Shown: positions 26,219 through 35,651 of the stretch, piece by piece | How positions within the stretch are numbered: the stretch's first letter is position 1 | Layout: every line of letters begins with the position of its first letter | Source: Tichowtungia aerotolerans | Lineage (GTDB): Bacteria; Verrucomicrobiota; Kiritimatiellia; Kiritimatiellales; Tichowtungiaceae | DNA: 64,000 nucleotides | Reading direction: 5' to 3' | Assembly: GCF_009905215.1 (NCBI RefSeq) | Contig: NZ_CP047593.1 | Span: 806,001-870,000 of the forward strand | Made by a program: the position numbers and the translations under genes | Notes under the pieces: generated by a model | The model's database searches: none | The model's input: the letters and a program-made list of their open reading frames with translations, nothing else | What the model was told of the DNA's origin: nothing

Positions 26219-26953
26219 TTAGAAGTCGCAGCCGACGCCAACGGTACCGACAACGGCAACGTCGTAATCATCGTCATTGAGAACAGCTTCGTCGAGCTGA
26301 GCAATGTAGGTCAGGCCGGCGCTGACAGACCAGTTGTCGTTCAGGGCATAGTCCAGGCCGAGAGAAGCGGTCGCGTCGTTGAAACCTGTGGTATCACCAT
26401 CAACGACATAACCAACACTTACGCCGGCAGAAGCGAACAGAGCATCTGAAATGTCTGTTTCGTAACTCAGAGCGGGCTGAATGTACCATGTGTCATCAAT
26501 TTCGCCGCCGACACCGTAGTTGATGCCAAAAGACGCGTAAAGGCCGTTGGTGCCCAGTGCGGAGCCGAGGGTCAGGTTCAGTTCCTTGTCAGATGTTCCG
26601 CCGTTCGGGTACGTGTATTCGATGTAACCAACACTCACGTCCATGGCGTCCACCGGAAGGCTGTAGGAGACGTAGTAGTCGATTCTGGAGAAATCACCGG
26701 TTTCTTTGCCGGTATTGTCTCTGATGTTATTAATATCGTAGTTACCCCAGATTCCGACGGCAACAGAGCCGTATTCTTCCGGTACTGCAAAACCGGAGGC
26801 TTCCAGGCCCGGCTGCATTACGAGGCCGTTGTTCAATGTGACACCGCGGAATACGTAAGCGCTGGCAAAGTCAACATAAGCGCTGACGTCAGCTGCCTGA
26901 ACGGACACTGCGGAGGCCACGGCCACCGTCATCATTACAATACTCTTCTTCAT
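26219..26953 (-). CDS. TorF-family putative outer-membrane porin
   Basis: The start at 26953 follows AAAAGGAGAGATC and opens a signal peptide ending near VQAAD. The mature part (about 225 residues) has alternating beta strands, the opening SAYVDFASAYVFRGVTLN typical of the TorF/Gcw_chp porin family, and a C-terminal Phe (VGVGCDF) as expected for Bam-inserted barrels. It lies upstream, on the same strand, of a strong terminator and next to glnK-amt, so it might help nitrogen-compound entry. That link is speculative. Confidence 0.85.
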   Translation of the reverse strand: MKKSIVMMTVAVASAVSVQAADVSAYVDFASAYVFRGVTLNNGLVMQPGLEASGFAVPEEYGSVAVGIWGNYDINNIRDNTGKETGDFSRIDYYVSYSLPVDAMDVSVGYIEYTYPNGGTSDKELNLTLGSALGTNGLYASFGINYGVGGEIDDTWYIQPALSYETDISDALFASAGVSVGYVVDGDTTGFNDATASLGLDYALNDNWSVSAGLTYIAQLDEAVLNDDDYDVAVVGTVGVGCDF

Positions 26954-27062
26954 ACTGATCTCTCCTTTTGTTTGCTGTTTATTGCCGAGCACACTCGCCA
27001 ATCCGTCTCCCCCGGTCCGACTGACGAATGCACTCTAAACAATATCCTTAACGGGGCTGGCG

Positions 27063-27404
27063 CTAGCCAATGGCGGCTTCACCCCTTTCGCCCGTTCGAA
27101 TACGAATACACTCTTGCAGGTCTTGAACAAAGATTTTTCCATCACCAATATTTCCCGTTCGAGCGGCGTCAATAATGGCATTTACAGTCGTTTCGACGAA
27201 TTCAGAGTTGACGGCAATCTCAACGCGCACCTTTTTGAGCAGGTTCACTTCAATGTCCGCTCCACGATATGTTTCGTGATAGCCCTTCTGCTGACCGCAG
27301 CCCAGGGCATTGGTTACGGACATTTTGAACACATCTTTTTCGTACAGCGCCTGTTTTACCGCGGTGAGCTTGTCAGGCTGTATATACGCAATGATCAGTT
27401 TCAT
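27063..27404 (-). CDS. glnK: PII signal-transduction protein lacking Tyr51
   Basis: 113 residues from the ATG at 27404 (AGAGGT upstream). It has the PII fold with ETYRGAD in the T-loop, [11 protein letters not shown] and the ending [13 protein letters not shown]. The T-loop reads [13 protein letters not shown]: position 51, where enteric PII has the uridylylated Tyr, is Ile. Control by uridylylation is therefore unlikely; control by ATP/ADP/2-oxoglutarate binding remains possible. It follows amt by 27 bp in the same transcript, so its partner is the Amt channel. Confidence 0.93.
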   Translation of the reverse strand: MKLIIAYIQPDKLTAVKQALYEKDVFKMSVTNALGCGQQKGYHETYRGADIEVNLLKKVRVEIAVNSEFVETTVNAIIDAARTGNIGDGKIFVQDLQECIRIRTGERGEAAIG

Positions 27405-27431
27405 CTTTTTACCTCTCTTACCCACTGACAA

Positions 27432-28760
27432 CTAGATATTTGTGAAGATTTGGAACCCGCCGTAGGCCTCCATGCCGTGTTCGCCGATATCCAGACCTTT
27501 GAGCTCTTCTTCTTCGCTGACACGGACCCCCAGCGTAAGCTTGAGAACGAGCATACAGATGAATGCCGCCGGAAAACAGACGGCACCGTAAGCCAGTACA
27601 CCAAGCGCCTGTACACCAACACTGTAATCCGGACTGAAAACACCGACAAAAAGTGTACCAAGAATACCACTAACCAAGTGCACTGAGGTCGCACCGACCG
27701 GATCATCCAGATGCAGCTTGTCGAACATCATCACAGAAACCACGGCCACAGCTCCGCAAATCAAACCGATCAGAATCGAGGAAAACACCGAAACGACATC
27801 AGCTCCAGCCGTAATACCAACCAGCCCGGCCAGACAGCCGTTGAGCACCATGGTGAGGTCCGGCTTTTTCTGGATCGACCAGGTGGCGATCATTGAACCG
27901 ATGATACCGGCCGCTGCCGCCATAGATGTGGTAACGAGAACAAATGAAACACCGCCCGGATCACCGGAGAGAACCGAACCGCCGTTAAACCCGAACCAGC
28001 CGAGCCACAGCAGGAACACACCGATAGTCAGCAGCGGCATATTGTGCCCCGGGATCGCTTTAATCTGCCCATTGACGTATTTGCCCATACGCGGGCCGAG
28101 CAGCATGATCGAAGCCAATGCACCCCAACCGCCAACGGAATGAACCAGCGTAGAACCGGCGAAATCATGAAAGTTCATTTCTGCAAGCCAGCCGCCGCCC
28201 CAAACCCAGGAGCCGACAAACGGGTAAATGATTGCGACATAAATTACGGAAAAGATCAGGAACGACGGGAGTTTGATGCGCTCAGCCACCGCTCCGGAAA
28301 CAATGGTGGCTGCAGTTGCCGCAAACATTCCCTGGAACAGGAAGTCTGTCCAGTAGGAATAGGCTCCGCCGGCATAATCCATCAGGCCGGCAGCCCCTTC
28401 AGGGCAATGAACCCCTAAGCCGTCCGCACTCAGTCCCAGAAAACCTTTGATGAGCCAGCTGTCGCCCGGATACATCAGCGCAAACCCAATCAACGCGTAA
28501 GTCAGCAAACCGATTGCAACAATCGCTGTATTCTTAAACAGGATATTAACGGCGTTCTTCGCACGGGTCAGGCCCGTCTCCACCGTTGCAAAACCAAGGT
28601 GCATAACAAACACCAGAAAGATGGATACCATCATCCAAACGTTGTTGGCGGTGAACATTGCGTCAGCGGCTGTCACCACCGGTTCCGCATCTTGAGCATA
28701 CCCCCTTGCGGCAAAAGCCAACACAGCCGTTGCCAGCAAAGATGTCTTCCATATCTTCAT
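27432..28760 (-). CDS. amt: ammonium transporter Amt
   Basis: 442 residues from the ATG at 28760 (AAAGGAGAAACA). A cleavable leader ends near GYAQ, followed by about 11 transmembrane segments. Amt signatures: FATVETGLTRAKN, the pore His in STLVHSVGGWGA, WLGWFGFNGGS and the second pore His in GATSVHLVSGILGT. It transports ammonium across the inner membrane and is gated by GlnK, encoded immediately downstream. A possible sigma54 promoter and a leader hairpin lie upstream. Confidence 0.97.
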   Translation of the reverse strand: MKIWKTSLLATAVLAFAARGYAQDAEPVVTAADAMFTANNVWMMVSIFLVFVMHLGFATVETGLTRAKNAVNILFKNTAIVAIGLLTYALIGFALMYPGDSWLIKGFLGLSADGLGVHCPEGAAGLMDYAGGAYSYWTDFLFQGMFAATAATIVSGAVAERIKLPSFLIFSVIYVAIIYPFVGSWVWGGGWLAEMNFHDFAGSTLVHSVGGWGALASIMLLGPRMGKYVNGQIKAIPGHNMPLLTIGVFLLWLGWFGFNGGSVLSGDPGGVSFVLVTTSMAAAAGIIGSMIATWSIQKKPDLTMVLNGCLAGLVGITAGADVVSVFSSILIGLICGAVAVVSVMMFDKLHLDDPVGATSVHLVSGILGTLFVGVFSPDYSVGVQALGVLAYGAVCFPAAFICMLVLKLTLGVRVSEEEELKGLDIGEHGMEAYGGFQIFTNI

Positions 28761-28790
28761 TGTTTCTCCTTTCAAAGTTGAGCCTTCCCG

Positions 28791-28809
28791 CCCGTCAATT
28801 TTTGACGGG
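28791..28809. other. leader hairpin upstream of amt
   Basis: The near-perfect inverted repeat CCCGTCAATTTTTGACGGG lies between the putative promoter and the amt ribosome-binding site. It could be a regulator site or a 5' mRNA structure. No known riboswitch class was recognised. Confidence 0.5.
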
Positions 28810-28823
28810 ACAGGCCCCCCTGA

Positions 28824-28841
28824 AAGCAGAAACCAGACCAG
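28824..28841 (-). promoter_or_regulatory. possible sigma54 (-24/-12) promoter for amt-glnK
   Basis: On the minus strand CTGGTCTGGTTTCTGCTT has GG and GC separated by 10 bases, the spacing of -24/-12 promoters. Fit to the full TGGCAC-N5-TTGC consensus is partial. Nitrogen-regulated amt-glnK operons often use sigma54. Confidence 0.4.
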
Positions 28842-28954
28842 TTTTTAAAACACCAGAGAAACAGCACTCAAAGCACTTAGGAATAAAAGCTTACAAAAAC
28901 AAAGCCCGCAGACAAAAGAATACATTTTCGTAACCAGAGCGAGCTGAAAGACAT

Positions 28955-31198
28955 TTATGTATTCTTCAAAAACTCTTCCATTTCGGAAATTCGGCTCAAT
29001 TCCAACATTTGCCGGGCAGCATATACTGCTTTTTCCATACTGACGGCCTCCACGGCCTGCTGGATTTCAAACATCTGCCGCGGCGACAAACTGAGCTTGC
29101 GAATTCCGACGCCAAGCAGGAACGGAATCATTTTTGCGTCACGAGCGATATCTCCGCAAATCGAAACATCTTTACGATGACTTCGGGCGACCGACACCAC
29201 ACGATCAATGGCCCGTAAAATAGCCGGATGATGCGCCAAATAAAGCTTTGAGACCATTTCATTGGTCCGGTCGACTGCCAGCGTATACTGAATCAGGTCG
29301 TTGGTACCAATCGACATGAAATCAACCTCATGCGCCAGATCCTCCACCAGCGTCACCGCAGAAGGGAGCTCCACCATAATTCCCAGTTTCGTATCCCTGT
29401 TGTATTCCACGCCTCGACCGTCGAGCTCCTTCATGCACTGAAGAACAAGCTCTTTGGCCTCGACAAATTCATCCACAGAAGCAATCAGAGGGAACATAAT
29501 CCGGGAATTTCCACCGGCACCCGCACGAAGCATAGCGCGCAGCTGCTCCGTAAACACATCCTTGTTGCGGAGCAAAAAACGAATCCCGCGCAACCCGAGA
29601 AACGGGTTGGCCTCCTCCACTTCATCCTGATAGGAAAGCAGCTTATCCCCACCAATATCCAAAGCCCGGAATGTCACCTCCCGCTGCCCCATCGACTCCA
29701 CAATCCGTTTATAAACACGGTACTGCTCTTCTTCCGACGGAAAATCGTTTCGAATAATAAACGGAAACTCACTTCGATAGAGTCCGACGCCTTCTGCACG
29801 AAACTCATCCGCCAGCTTCAAATCGCTCAGCAGATTGATATTCGCAAAAATCTGAATGCGGGTGCCATCCGCCGTATAACTTTCCGGCTTCATCGGAAGA
29901 GCCGCAGCCAAAGCGTCAGCCCGGCGCTGATACTTCGCATATTCGGCAAGAATCTCATCCGAGGGCTGGATGTAGACCGTCCCGGCAGAGCCGTCCATCA
30001 AAAGGTCGCTGACACCATCGAACAAGTCAAACTGCTGAGCATCCACCATCACCATCGGTTTCTGCAGCGAGCGGCAAATGATCGCAATATGGGAAGTCAT
30101 TCCCCCCTGAACAATAAATCCTTCTGCATTTTCCGTGGCAAGCTTCAATACATCGGACGGAAGCAGTTCATCAGCCAGAATAATGTGACCGCTGTAATCT
30201 CCGGGAGCCCGAGTGCCGCCGACCAGGTTTTCCATCAGCCGGTGCCCAAGGTCCTTCAGATCGTGAACTTTTTCTTTCAAACGAGGATTCGGGCTCGCCG
30301 AGAAAATATCAATATAACGGTTCACAACCTCCACCAGAGCGTCCGCCGGATGCTCTCCATCCACAATTTTGCGGCGAATCGTTCCGGAGAACTCGTCGTC
30401 TGCCAGAATCAGCAGATGCGCATTAAAAATCAACTGGGCAACATCCGACAGGTCCTCCGCGGTTTTGCGCTGCAGCTCGGACAACTGCTGCTCACTGGCC
30501 GTCAGCGCCCGCTCAAAATCCTCTAAAGTCAGATGGTCCGGTGTTGCTTCAAACCGACGGAACTTCCCGCTGCGTCCAGCCACCACAAAACTTCCGTGCC
30601 CGCGCGCAATCCCCGCACTGCCGGGACGTCCTTTAACCAGACGGCTGCCGGTCGCGGTTTTTACCGATTTTTTTTCGCTCTTCTGGTGCAGTGCCATTAA
30701 AAGCCCGGCGTTTTCAATCACCGTCGCCAGCTGGCCGGCAATCGCCCGCAAAGCCTGCTCATCAGAGCTGTCAAAATAATTCGCCTGAGGGTCCTGCACC
30801 GTCAGGACCCCAACACGTTTGAGCTGCCGACGAATAGGCACAGCCAGAAAGGCCTCATACTTTTCCTCGCCGATGCCGTCAATGGCATAAAAATCGCGGC
30901 TTTCAGTCGCCCGGCCCACACAAATCGACCGAAGCTCTTTCAGCGCCATTCCGGCAATTCCCTGCCCGAGCCGCAATTCGACATTACCAATCGCCTCGGG
31001 CTCCAGCCCCTGCGTTGCCCGCAGGCGCAACGTGCGTGAGGCATCATCATAAATATAGATTGAGCAGACCGCGGCCTGCATGTGATACGCCACTGTGCTC
31101 ACGGCCGCCTGAAGAAAATCATCCAGACCACTGCTCTTCTCAAACAGAGAAGAGAGCTCCGCGACATCGCAGATCATATTGACATTCGTCTTTCCCAT
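28955..31198 (-). CDS. ptsP: nitrogen-PTS phosphoenolpyruvate phosphotransferase (GAF-EI)
   Basis: 747 residues. The N-terminal GAF domain (residues about 15-165) is followed by enzyme I: an N-terminal phospho-His domain with GGMTSHIAIICR (His370) and a PEP-binding TIM barrel (GVGLYRSEFPF, FRALDIGGDK, GLRGIRFLL, MSIGTNDLIQYTL, SICGD). This is the EI-Ntr architecture, which feeds phosphate from PEP into a regulatory chain linked to nitrogen and carbon status. It lies 194 bp from amt on the same strand. No NPr or EIIA-Ntr gene is visible in the window. Function of family well established; local targets unknown. Confidence 0.95.
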   Translation of the reverse strand: MGKTNVNMICDVAELSSLFEKSSGLDDFLQAAVSTVAYHMQAAVCSIYIYDDASRTLRLRATQGLEPEAIGNVELRLGQGIAGMALKELRSICVGRATESRDFYAIDGIGEEKYEAFLAVPIRRQLKRVGVLTVQDPQANYFDSSDEQALRAIAGQLATVIENAGLLMALHQKSEKKSVKTATGSRLVKGRPGSAGIARGHGSFVVAGRSGKFRRFEATPDHLTLEDFERALTASEQQLSELQRKTAEDLSDVAQLIFNAHLLILADDEFSGTIRRKIVDGEHPADALVEVVNRYIDIFSASPNPRLKEKVHDLKDLGHRLMENLVGGTRAPGDYSGHIILADELLPSDVLKLATENAEGFIVQGGMTSHIAIICRSLQKPMVMVDAQQFDLFDGVSDLLMDGSAGTVYIQPSDEILAEYAKYQRRADALAAALPMKPESYTADGTRIQIFANINLLSDLKLADEFRAEGVGLYRSEFPFIIRNDFPSEEEQYRVYKRIVESMGQREVTFRALDIGGDKLLSYQDEVEEANPFLGLRGIRFLLRNKDVFTEQLRAMLRAGAGGNSRIMFPLIASVDEFVEAKELVLQCMKELDGRGVEYNRDTKLGIMVELPSAVTLVEDLAHEVDFMSIGTNDLIQYTLAVDRTNEMVSKLYLAHHPAILRAIDRVVSVARSHRKDVSICGDIARDAKMIPFLLGVGIRKLSLSPRQMFEIQQAVEAVSMEKAVYAARQMLELSRISEMEEFLKNT

Positions 31199-31582
31199 AA
31201 GAACTTTTTACCCTCTTTTTCTGGACATTGGAACGCAATAGTTCGGGCGCAGGCCTTTTTTATAGACTCTATAAAACGTCAGATCAACAGTGCAGGCACC
31301 TTGCACGACGTCCGTTGGCAGATCATTCCGAAGCGCAATAAAACGTTGCCCCCCCGATTACGGCACAAACAAAAACTTCATCAAACTGAAGATCTTCGCC
31401 CGCTTCACAGACCATCGCACAGACATCGCGCTTCGGAACGAAGCTCGGGAGGTGCCGGTGAGCAGAGGCGCATCCAGCACAATCGGAACACGAAAAGGCC
31501 TCCAGTTCAGGATCCCCGGAAAAAGCGGCGCAAACCGGCAGAAGCCTCTTGCCCGCTCATGAGACAGGCAGGCAAAACTGCG
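31199..31582. other. gene-free interval between ptsP and rimK
   Basis: About 380 bp without a convincing gene. Open frames here show no recognisable domain. It must hold the ptsP promoter; no clear motif was found. Confidence 0.5.
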
Positions 31583-32488
31583 TCAGCCATGACCTTTAGT
31601 CTTTGTCCTGCCTTCTTTTGCATTTTTCTCGAGGTATTCGATGATCTGACCGGCGACGTCTTTGCCCGTCACAGTCTCGATGCCCTCAAGCCCCGGACTT
31701 GAATTGACTTCCATCACCACCGGCCCATGGTTGGAACGAAGCAGATCGACCCCGGCAACGCTCAACCCCATGATTTTTGCGGCACGCACGGCCGTCGAGC
31801 GTTCTTCCGGAGTAATTTTAATCAGCTTCGCATTCCCTCCGCGATGCAGGTTGGAACGAAATTCTCCCGGAGCTGCCTTGCGCTCCATCGAAGCGACAAT
31901 CTTCCCGCCGATGACAAAACAGCGGATATCCGCGCCGCCCGCTTCCTTGATGTATTCCTGAACCAGGATATTGGCTTTCAGCCCCATGAAGGCTTCGATC
32001 ACGCTTTCTGCCGCCTTCTGCGTTTCAGCCAGCACCACACCAATCCCCTGCGTTCCTTCGAGCAGCTTCACAACCAGCGGTGCACCGCCGACCATTTTGA
32101 TCATATCCTTGATGTCGTCCGGCTTGCTGGCAAATCCGGTGATCGGCAGGCCGATTCCTTTGCGGGATAACAGCTGCATTGAACGAAGTTTGTCGCGCGA
32201 ACGGGTAATGGCGACGGATTCGTTGAGCGGATAAACGCCCATCATCTCGAACTGGCGCAGCACGGCGGCGCCGTAAAATGTAACCGAGGCACCAATGCGC
32301 GGAATAACCGCATCGAAGCCTTCGAGCGGCTCCCCCTTGTAATGAATGGTCGGCTTATGCGCGGCAATGTTCATGTAAGCCCGCAGCGCGTCAATCACCT
32401 GGATTTCGTGCCCCCGCCTTTTCGCCTCCTCAACCAGACGGCGGGTGGAATAAAGTTTATGATTTCTTGAAAGCAGTGCAATTTTCAT
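31583..32488 (-). CDS. rimK: RimK-type alpha-L-glutamate ligase (ATP-grasp)
   Basis: 301 residues from the ATG at 32488, preceded by GGAGATGAAGAA. ATP-grasp features: [47 protein letters not shown] and the metal site [14 protein letters not shown]. In E. coli RimK adds glutamates to the C-terminus of ribosomal protein S6 and makes poly-glutamate. The partner gene just upstream encodes a RimB-like aspartic protease, as in rimABK-type operons, so tuning of ribosome modification is plausible. The C-terminus is Lys-rich. Confidence 0.93.
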   Translation of the reverse strand: MKIALLSRNHKLYSTRRLVEEAKRRGHEIQVIDALRAYMNIAAHKPTIHYKGEPLEGFDAVIPRIGASVTFYGAAVLRQFEMMGVYPLNESVAITRSRDKLRSMQLLSRKGIGLPITGFASKPDDIKDMIKMVGGAPLVVKLLEGTQGIGVVLAETQKAAESVIEAFMGLKANILVQEYIKEAGGADIRCFVIGGKIVASMERKAAPGEFRSNLHRGGNAKLIKITPEERSTAVRAAKIMGLSVAGVDLLRSNHGPVVMEVNSSPGLEGIETVTGKDVAGQIIEYLEKNAKEGRTKTKGHG

Positions 32489-32504
32489 TTCTTCATCTCC
32501 GGCC

Positions 32505-32963
32505 TCAGACAAGCCCGTACATTCTCCGGGCCTTCTTCCGCCCGGTTAAATAGGAAGCAACAGGATCAACCAACACCTTTTCCTCCATCGCTCGCCGGCC
32601 CAGAAGCATCCGGAAGCGCATCGTATCGCGGTTGGTCAGCGACATCTCGATCGGCCAGCTCTTATCCCCTATTGAAACCGTTGTCTCAATAATATAACGC
32701 AACTCCCTGTGCCCGCCGGAATCGCTCACAACCCGTTCGTCTTTCACCGGAGCGACACACTCACAAACCACCTGCTCATTGCGCTGCAGAGGGTGAACCC
32801 GGAAGCGGACGCAGTCGACCCCGTTCTGAGAAAACGGCTCGACGCCAAATGTATGCAGCGCAGAGGTTTTGGCCCCTGTGTCCACCTTGGCTTTGATCGC
32901 CGGGATTCCGAGTTCCGGCAGCGCGCACCACTCCCGCCAGCCCAATGTCATCTGCTCATTCAT
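32505..32963 (-). CDS. RimB-like retropepsin (annotated as ATP-dependent zinc protease)
   Basis: 152 residues of the PF05618 family. The aspartic-protease motif is [12 protein letters not shown] (the D-T-G triad), followed by the conserved [10 protein letters not shown]. In Pseudomonas a RimB protein of this family trims the glutamate tail added by RimK. Here it lies 16 bp upstream of rimK, so the two are co-transcribed. No signal peptide. The old zinc-protease name is not supported by visible zinc ligands. Confidence 0.88.
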   Translation of the reverse strand: MNEQMTLGWREWCALPELGIPAIKAKVDTGAKTSALHTFGVEPFSQNGVDCVRFRVHPLQRNEQVVCECVAPVKDERVVSDSGGHRELRYIIETTVSIGDKSWPIEMSLTNRDTMRFRMLLGRRAMEEKVLVDPVASYLTGRKKARRMYGLV

Positions 32964-33000
32964 AATTTTGAGGCGGGAAGCTACACCCTTTTCCGGTATT

Positions 33001-33057
33001 TTCCAACCATTGGAAAGCGATACTTGTCGAGGCTTGCTTATTTTCCAAACCTTGGAA
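33001..33057. repeat. two exact copies of the iterated palindrome
   Basis: TTCCAA-CCA-TTGGAA at 33001-33015 and TTCCAA-ACC-TTGGAA at 33043-33057, centre to centre 42 bp (four helical turns), in the divergent control region between the rimB-like gene and the M42 peptidase gene. The second copy ends 17 bp before AGGAGGAAACC. Confidence 0.92.
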
Positions 33058-33086
33058 AAATGGGAATTTCAACAGGAGGAAACCTT

Positions 33087-34157
33087 ATGAACAAAACATC
33101 CAAACAATTTCTCGAAAATATGATCAACGCCATCAGCCCGTCCGGTTATGAAAACTGCGCCGCAGCGGTCTGGAAAAGTTACGCTGAAAAATACGCCGAC
33201 ACCGTGGAAACCGACGTGCACGGCAACTCGCACGCCGTGTTTAACAAAGGCGGGAAAGTCAAAGTGATGTTTGCCGGCCACTACGACGAAATTGGCTTCC
33301 TGATCTCCAACATCGACGACAAAGGGTTCCTGTGGATCGCTCCGATCGGCGGATGGGATCCGCAGATCGCACAGGGACAGCGCGTCCACATTATCGGCAA
33401 CGGCGGCAAGACCGTCAGCGGCGTGGTTGGAAAAATCGCCATCCACCTGCAGGAGCCGGAACAGCGCAAAAAGGTTTCCGAAATCAAAGACCTGTGGGTC
33501 GATATCGGAGCCAAAGACAAAAAAGACGCCGAAAAGCTGGTCAGCATCGGCGACCCGCTGGTGATTCAGTACGGCTTCGAGGAACTGCTCAACGACCGCG
33601 CGGTCGGCCGCGCCTTTGACGACCGTGCCGGAGCCTTCGCCATTCTGGAAGCCGGCCGCCTGCTCGCCAAAGAAACCACACAGTGTGAGGTGCATGTGGT
33701 TGCCACGGTCCAGGAGGAAATCGGCCTGCGCGGCGCACGCACCGCCGCCTTCGGCATCGAGCCGGATATCGGCATCGCTGTCGACGTCACCTTCGCCACC
33801 GACCATCCAAACATTGGAAGTGTGGTCAATCAGGAAGGCCTCGTCAAAATCGATGGCGGCCCGGTCGTTACCCGCGGCCCGAACATCAACCCGAAACTGT
33901 TCGACCTGATCGTCAAAACCGCTCAAACTGAAAAGATTCCGGTGCAGATTGTCGCCGAAGCGCGCGGCACCGGCACCGACGCCAACGCCATCCAGCTCAA
34001 TCGCGCCGGCGTTGCCACTGCACTCGTCAGCATTCCGCTGCGCCACATGCACAGCCCCTGCGAGCTGATCAGTCTGAAAGATCTGGAAGCCGTCTCCAAA
34101 CTGCTGGCGGCAGTCGTCAAAAAAATCACCCCGCGCACCAACTTTATTCCGTTTTAA
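33087..34157 (+). CDS. M42-family metallo-aminopeptidase
   Basis: Cytosolic dinuclear zinc peptidase of 356 residues. Start at 33087 is fixed by AGGAGGAAACCTT; the longer reading upstream is artefactual. Metal and catalytic residues: AGHYDEIGF (His), GRAFDDRAGAF (bridging Asp), TVQEEIGLRGA (Glu pair), IAVDVTFATD (Asp) and IPLRHMHSPCE (His). Family members form large tetrahedral complexes and degrade oligopeptides. It is followed within 3 bp by trmB. A one-mismatch palindrome lies at 33805-33819. Confidence 0.93.
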   Translation: MNKTSKQFLENMINAISPSGYENCAAAVWKSYAEKYADTVETDVHGNSHAVFNKGGKVKVMFAGHYDEIGFLISNIDDKGFLWIAPIGGWDPQIAQGQRVHIIGNGGKTVSGVVGKIAIHLQEPEQRKKVSEIKDLWVDIGAKDKKDAEKLVSIGDPLVIQYGFEELLNDRAVGRAFDDRAGAFAILEAGRLLAKETTQCEVHVVATVQEEIGLRGARTAAFGIEPDIGIAVDVTFATDHPNIGSVVNQEGLVKIDGGPVVTRGPNINPKLFDLIVKTAQTEKIPVQIVAEARGTGTDANAIQLNRAGVATALVSIPLRHMHSPCELISLKDLEAVSKLLAAVVKKITPRTNFIPF

Positions 34158-34159
34158 TC

Positions 34160-34756
34160 ATGATTGACCTGCCTGAAAACACGCTGCGGGTTCATCCGGA
34201 TGAATTCCTGAAAGCGACCGACTTCCGCGATTATTTTGACCATCCCGAGCACCCGTTCCACATCGATCTTGGATGTGGGATGGGGCGTTTTCTTCTGGCG
34301 CGCTCCGGCAAATTCCCGGAGACCAACTTTCTCGGAATCGACCGCCTGCTCAAGCGGATCAAAAAAATTGATAAAAAAGCACAGCGACTCGGGCGCGAAA
34401 ACATCCGGTTGTTCCGGGTGGACGGATACTACGCCACTACATTTCTGATCGCTCCGCAAAGCGTAGACGCCTATTACGTTTTCTATCCCGATCCGTGGCC
34501 CAAAGAAAAACATCACCACAACCGGCTCTTCAACGAACCGTTTATGGATGCCGTTGCCCGAACACTCAAACCCGGTGGAATCATCCACACCGCCAGCGAC
34601 CACCTGCCCTATTTTGAAGAGATCTATGCTCTGCTCAAAAACGATGATCGCTTTGAGGAAACCGACACGTTCTATCCGTCCGAGGACGAAGTGACCGACT
34701 TCGAACTGATCTTCGCCCACAAAATTCCGGGCCGGGCATCTTTTGCGCGGAAGTAA
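34160..34756 (+). CDS. trmB: tRNA (guanine-N7-)-methyltransferase TrmB
   Basis: Methylates G46 of tRNA using SAM. 198 residues. The SAM site is HIDLGCGMGRFLL and the substrate motif is FYPDPWPKEKHHHNRLF, diagnostic for TrmB. The C-terminal part matches the usual TrmB ending (DEVTDFELIF). Starts 3 bp after the peptidase stop and is followed within 5 bp by a transporter gene, so it is part of an operon of at least four genes. Confidence 0.95.
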   Translation: MIDLPENTLRVHPDEFLKATDFRDYFDHPEHPFHIDLGCGMGRFLLARSGKFPETNFLGIDRLLKRIKKIDKKAQRLGRENIRLFRVDGYYATTFLIAPQSVDAYYVFYPDPWPKEKHHHNRLFNEPFMDAVARTLKPGGIIHTASDHLPYFEEIYALLKNDDRFEETDTFYPSEDEVTDFELIFAHKIPGRASFARK

Positions 34757-34760
34757 CCCG

Positions 34761-35651
34761 ATGATCCACAACACCTCCATCCGCACCAATGTGCTGGCTG
34801 CCGTTGCGTGCCTGCTGTGGGCAACTCCGTTCGTGTTCGTAAAAATCACGCTGGAGCATCTGCCGCCGCTGACGATTGCCGGGCTGCGCTTTCTGCTGGC
34901 CGGACTGATCCAGCTGCCCTTTTGCAGGAAATCACCGTTTCACCTGCTGAAGACCGCACCGAAAACGGTCGTATTGGTGAGTCTGTTCCAGACCATCCTG
35001 CTCTACGCCGGATTCTTTTACGCACTGACGCTGGTACGCGGCGCTCAGGCCGCGATCATCGTCGGCTCCGGTCCGCTCATCAGCGCTGTTGCGGCTCATC
35101 TCACCATGCACGACGACAAACTGAACCGCCGAACGCTGCAAAGTATTGCGCTGGGCGGGGCCGGACTGATCATCATCAGCCTTGCCTCCAAACCCTGGAA
35201 CCCGGTCGGCATCCGGGAATTTTCCGGAATGCTGATTCTATTCGGCAGTTCCGTGGTTTCTGCCGCGGGCAACATCGTCGTAGCAAAAAAGAGAGGCGCC
35301 CTGTCGGCGATCGAACTCAACAGCATGCAGATGCTGCTGGGCGGAGCCGTACTGCTGATCTGGGCGCTTCCGTTCGAAGGGGTCCCCAATCTGATTCTGC
35401 CGATCCGTTTTTACGGAGCACTGCTCTGGCTGGCCTTCGTTTCCGCAGCCGGCTTCGGAATCTGGTTTCACCTGCTCAGTCGCGAAAAAGTCTCCAAACT
35501 CAATATCTGGAAATTCCTGGTCCCGCTGGCCGGCGCAACGCTCAGCTGGATCCTCATTCCCGGCGAGCACCCCGATCTGCCGACTCTCGCCGGCATGGTG
35601 CTGATTATTTTCGGCATCATCCACTCTCAACGGATCCCCGCCAATGGCTAA
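34761..35651 (+). CDS. EamA/DMT-family transporter
   Basis: 296 residues from the ATG at 34761, with ten hydrophobic segments in two EamA halves (LLWATPFVFVKITL, and LILFGSSVVSAAGNIVVAKK). These proteins export or import amino acids, nucleotides or sugars phosphates across the inner membrane; the substrate cannot be inferred. Starts 5 bp after trmB and its last 8 bp overlap the DUF3859 gene. Confidence 0.88.
   Translation: MIHNTSIRTNVLAAVACLLWATPFVFVKITLEHLPPLTIAGLRFLLAGLIQLPFCRKSPFHLLKTAPKTVVLVSLFQTILLYAGFFYALTLVRGAQAAIIVGSGPLISAVAAHLTMHDDKLNRRTLQSIALGGAGLIIISLASKPWNPVGIREFSGMLILFGSSVVSAAGNIVVAKKRGALSAIELNSMQMLLGGAVLLIWALPFEGVPNLILPIRFYGALLWLAFVSAAGFGIWFHLLSREKVSKLNIWKFLVPLAGATLSWILIPGEHPDLPTLAGMVLIIFGIIHSQRIPANG

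Noticed and set aside
31199-31582. Gene in the ptsP-rimK gap
   Set aside because: Open frames on both strands show no domain and no start context.
33069-34052. Minus-strand frame opposite the M42 peptidase
   Set aside because: Shadow frame; the plus-strand gene has a strong ribosome-binding site and metal ligands.
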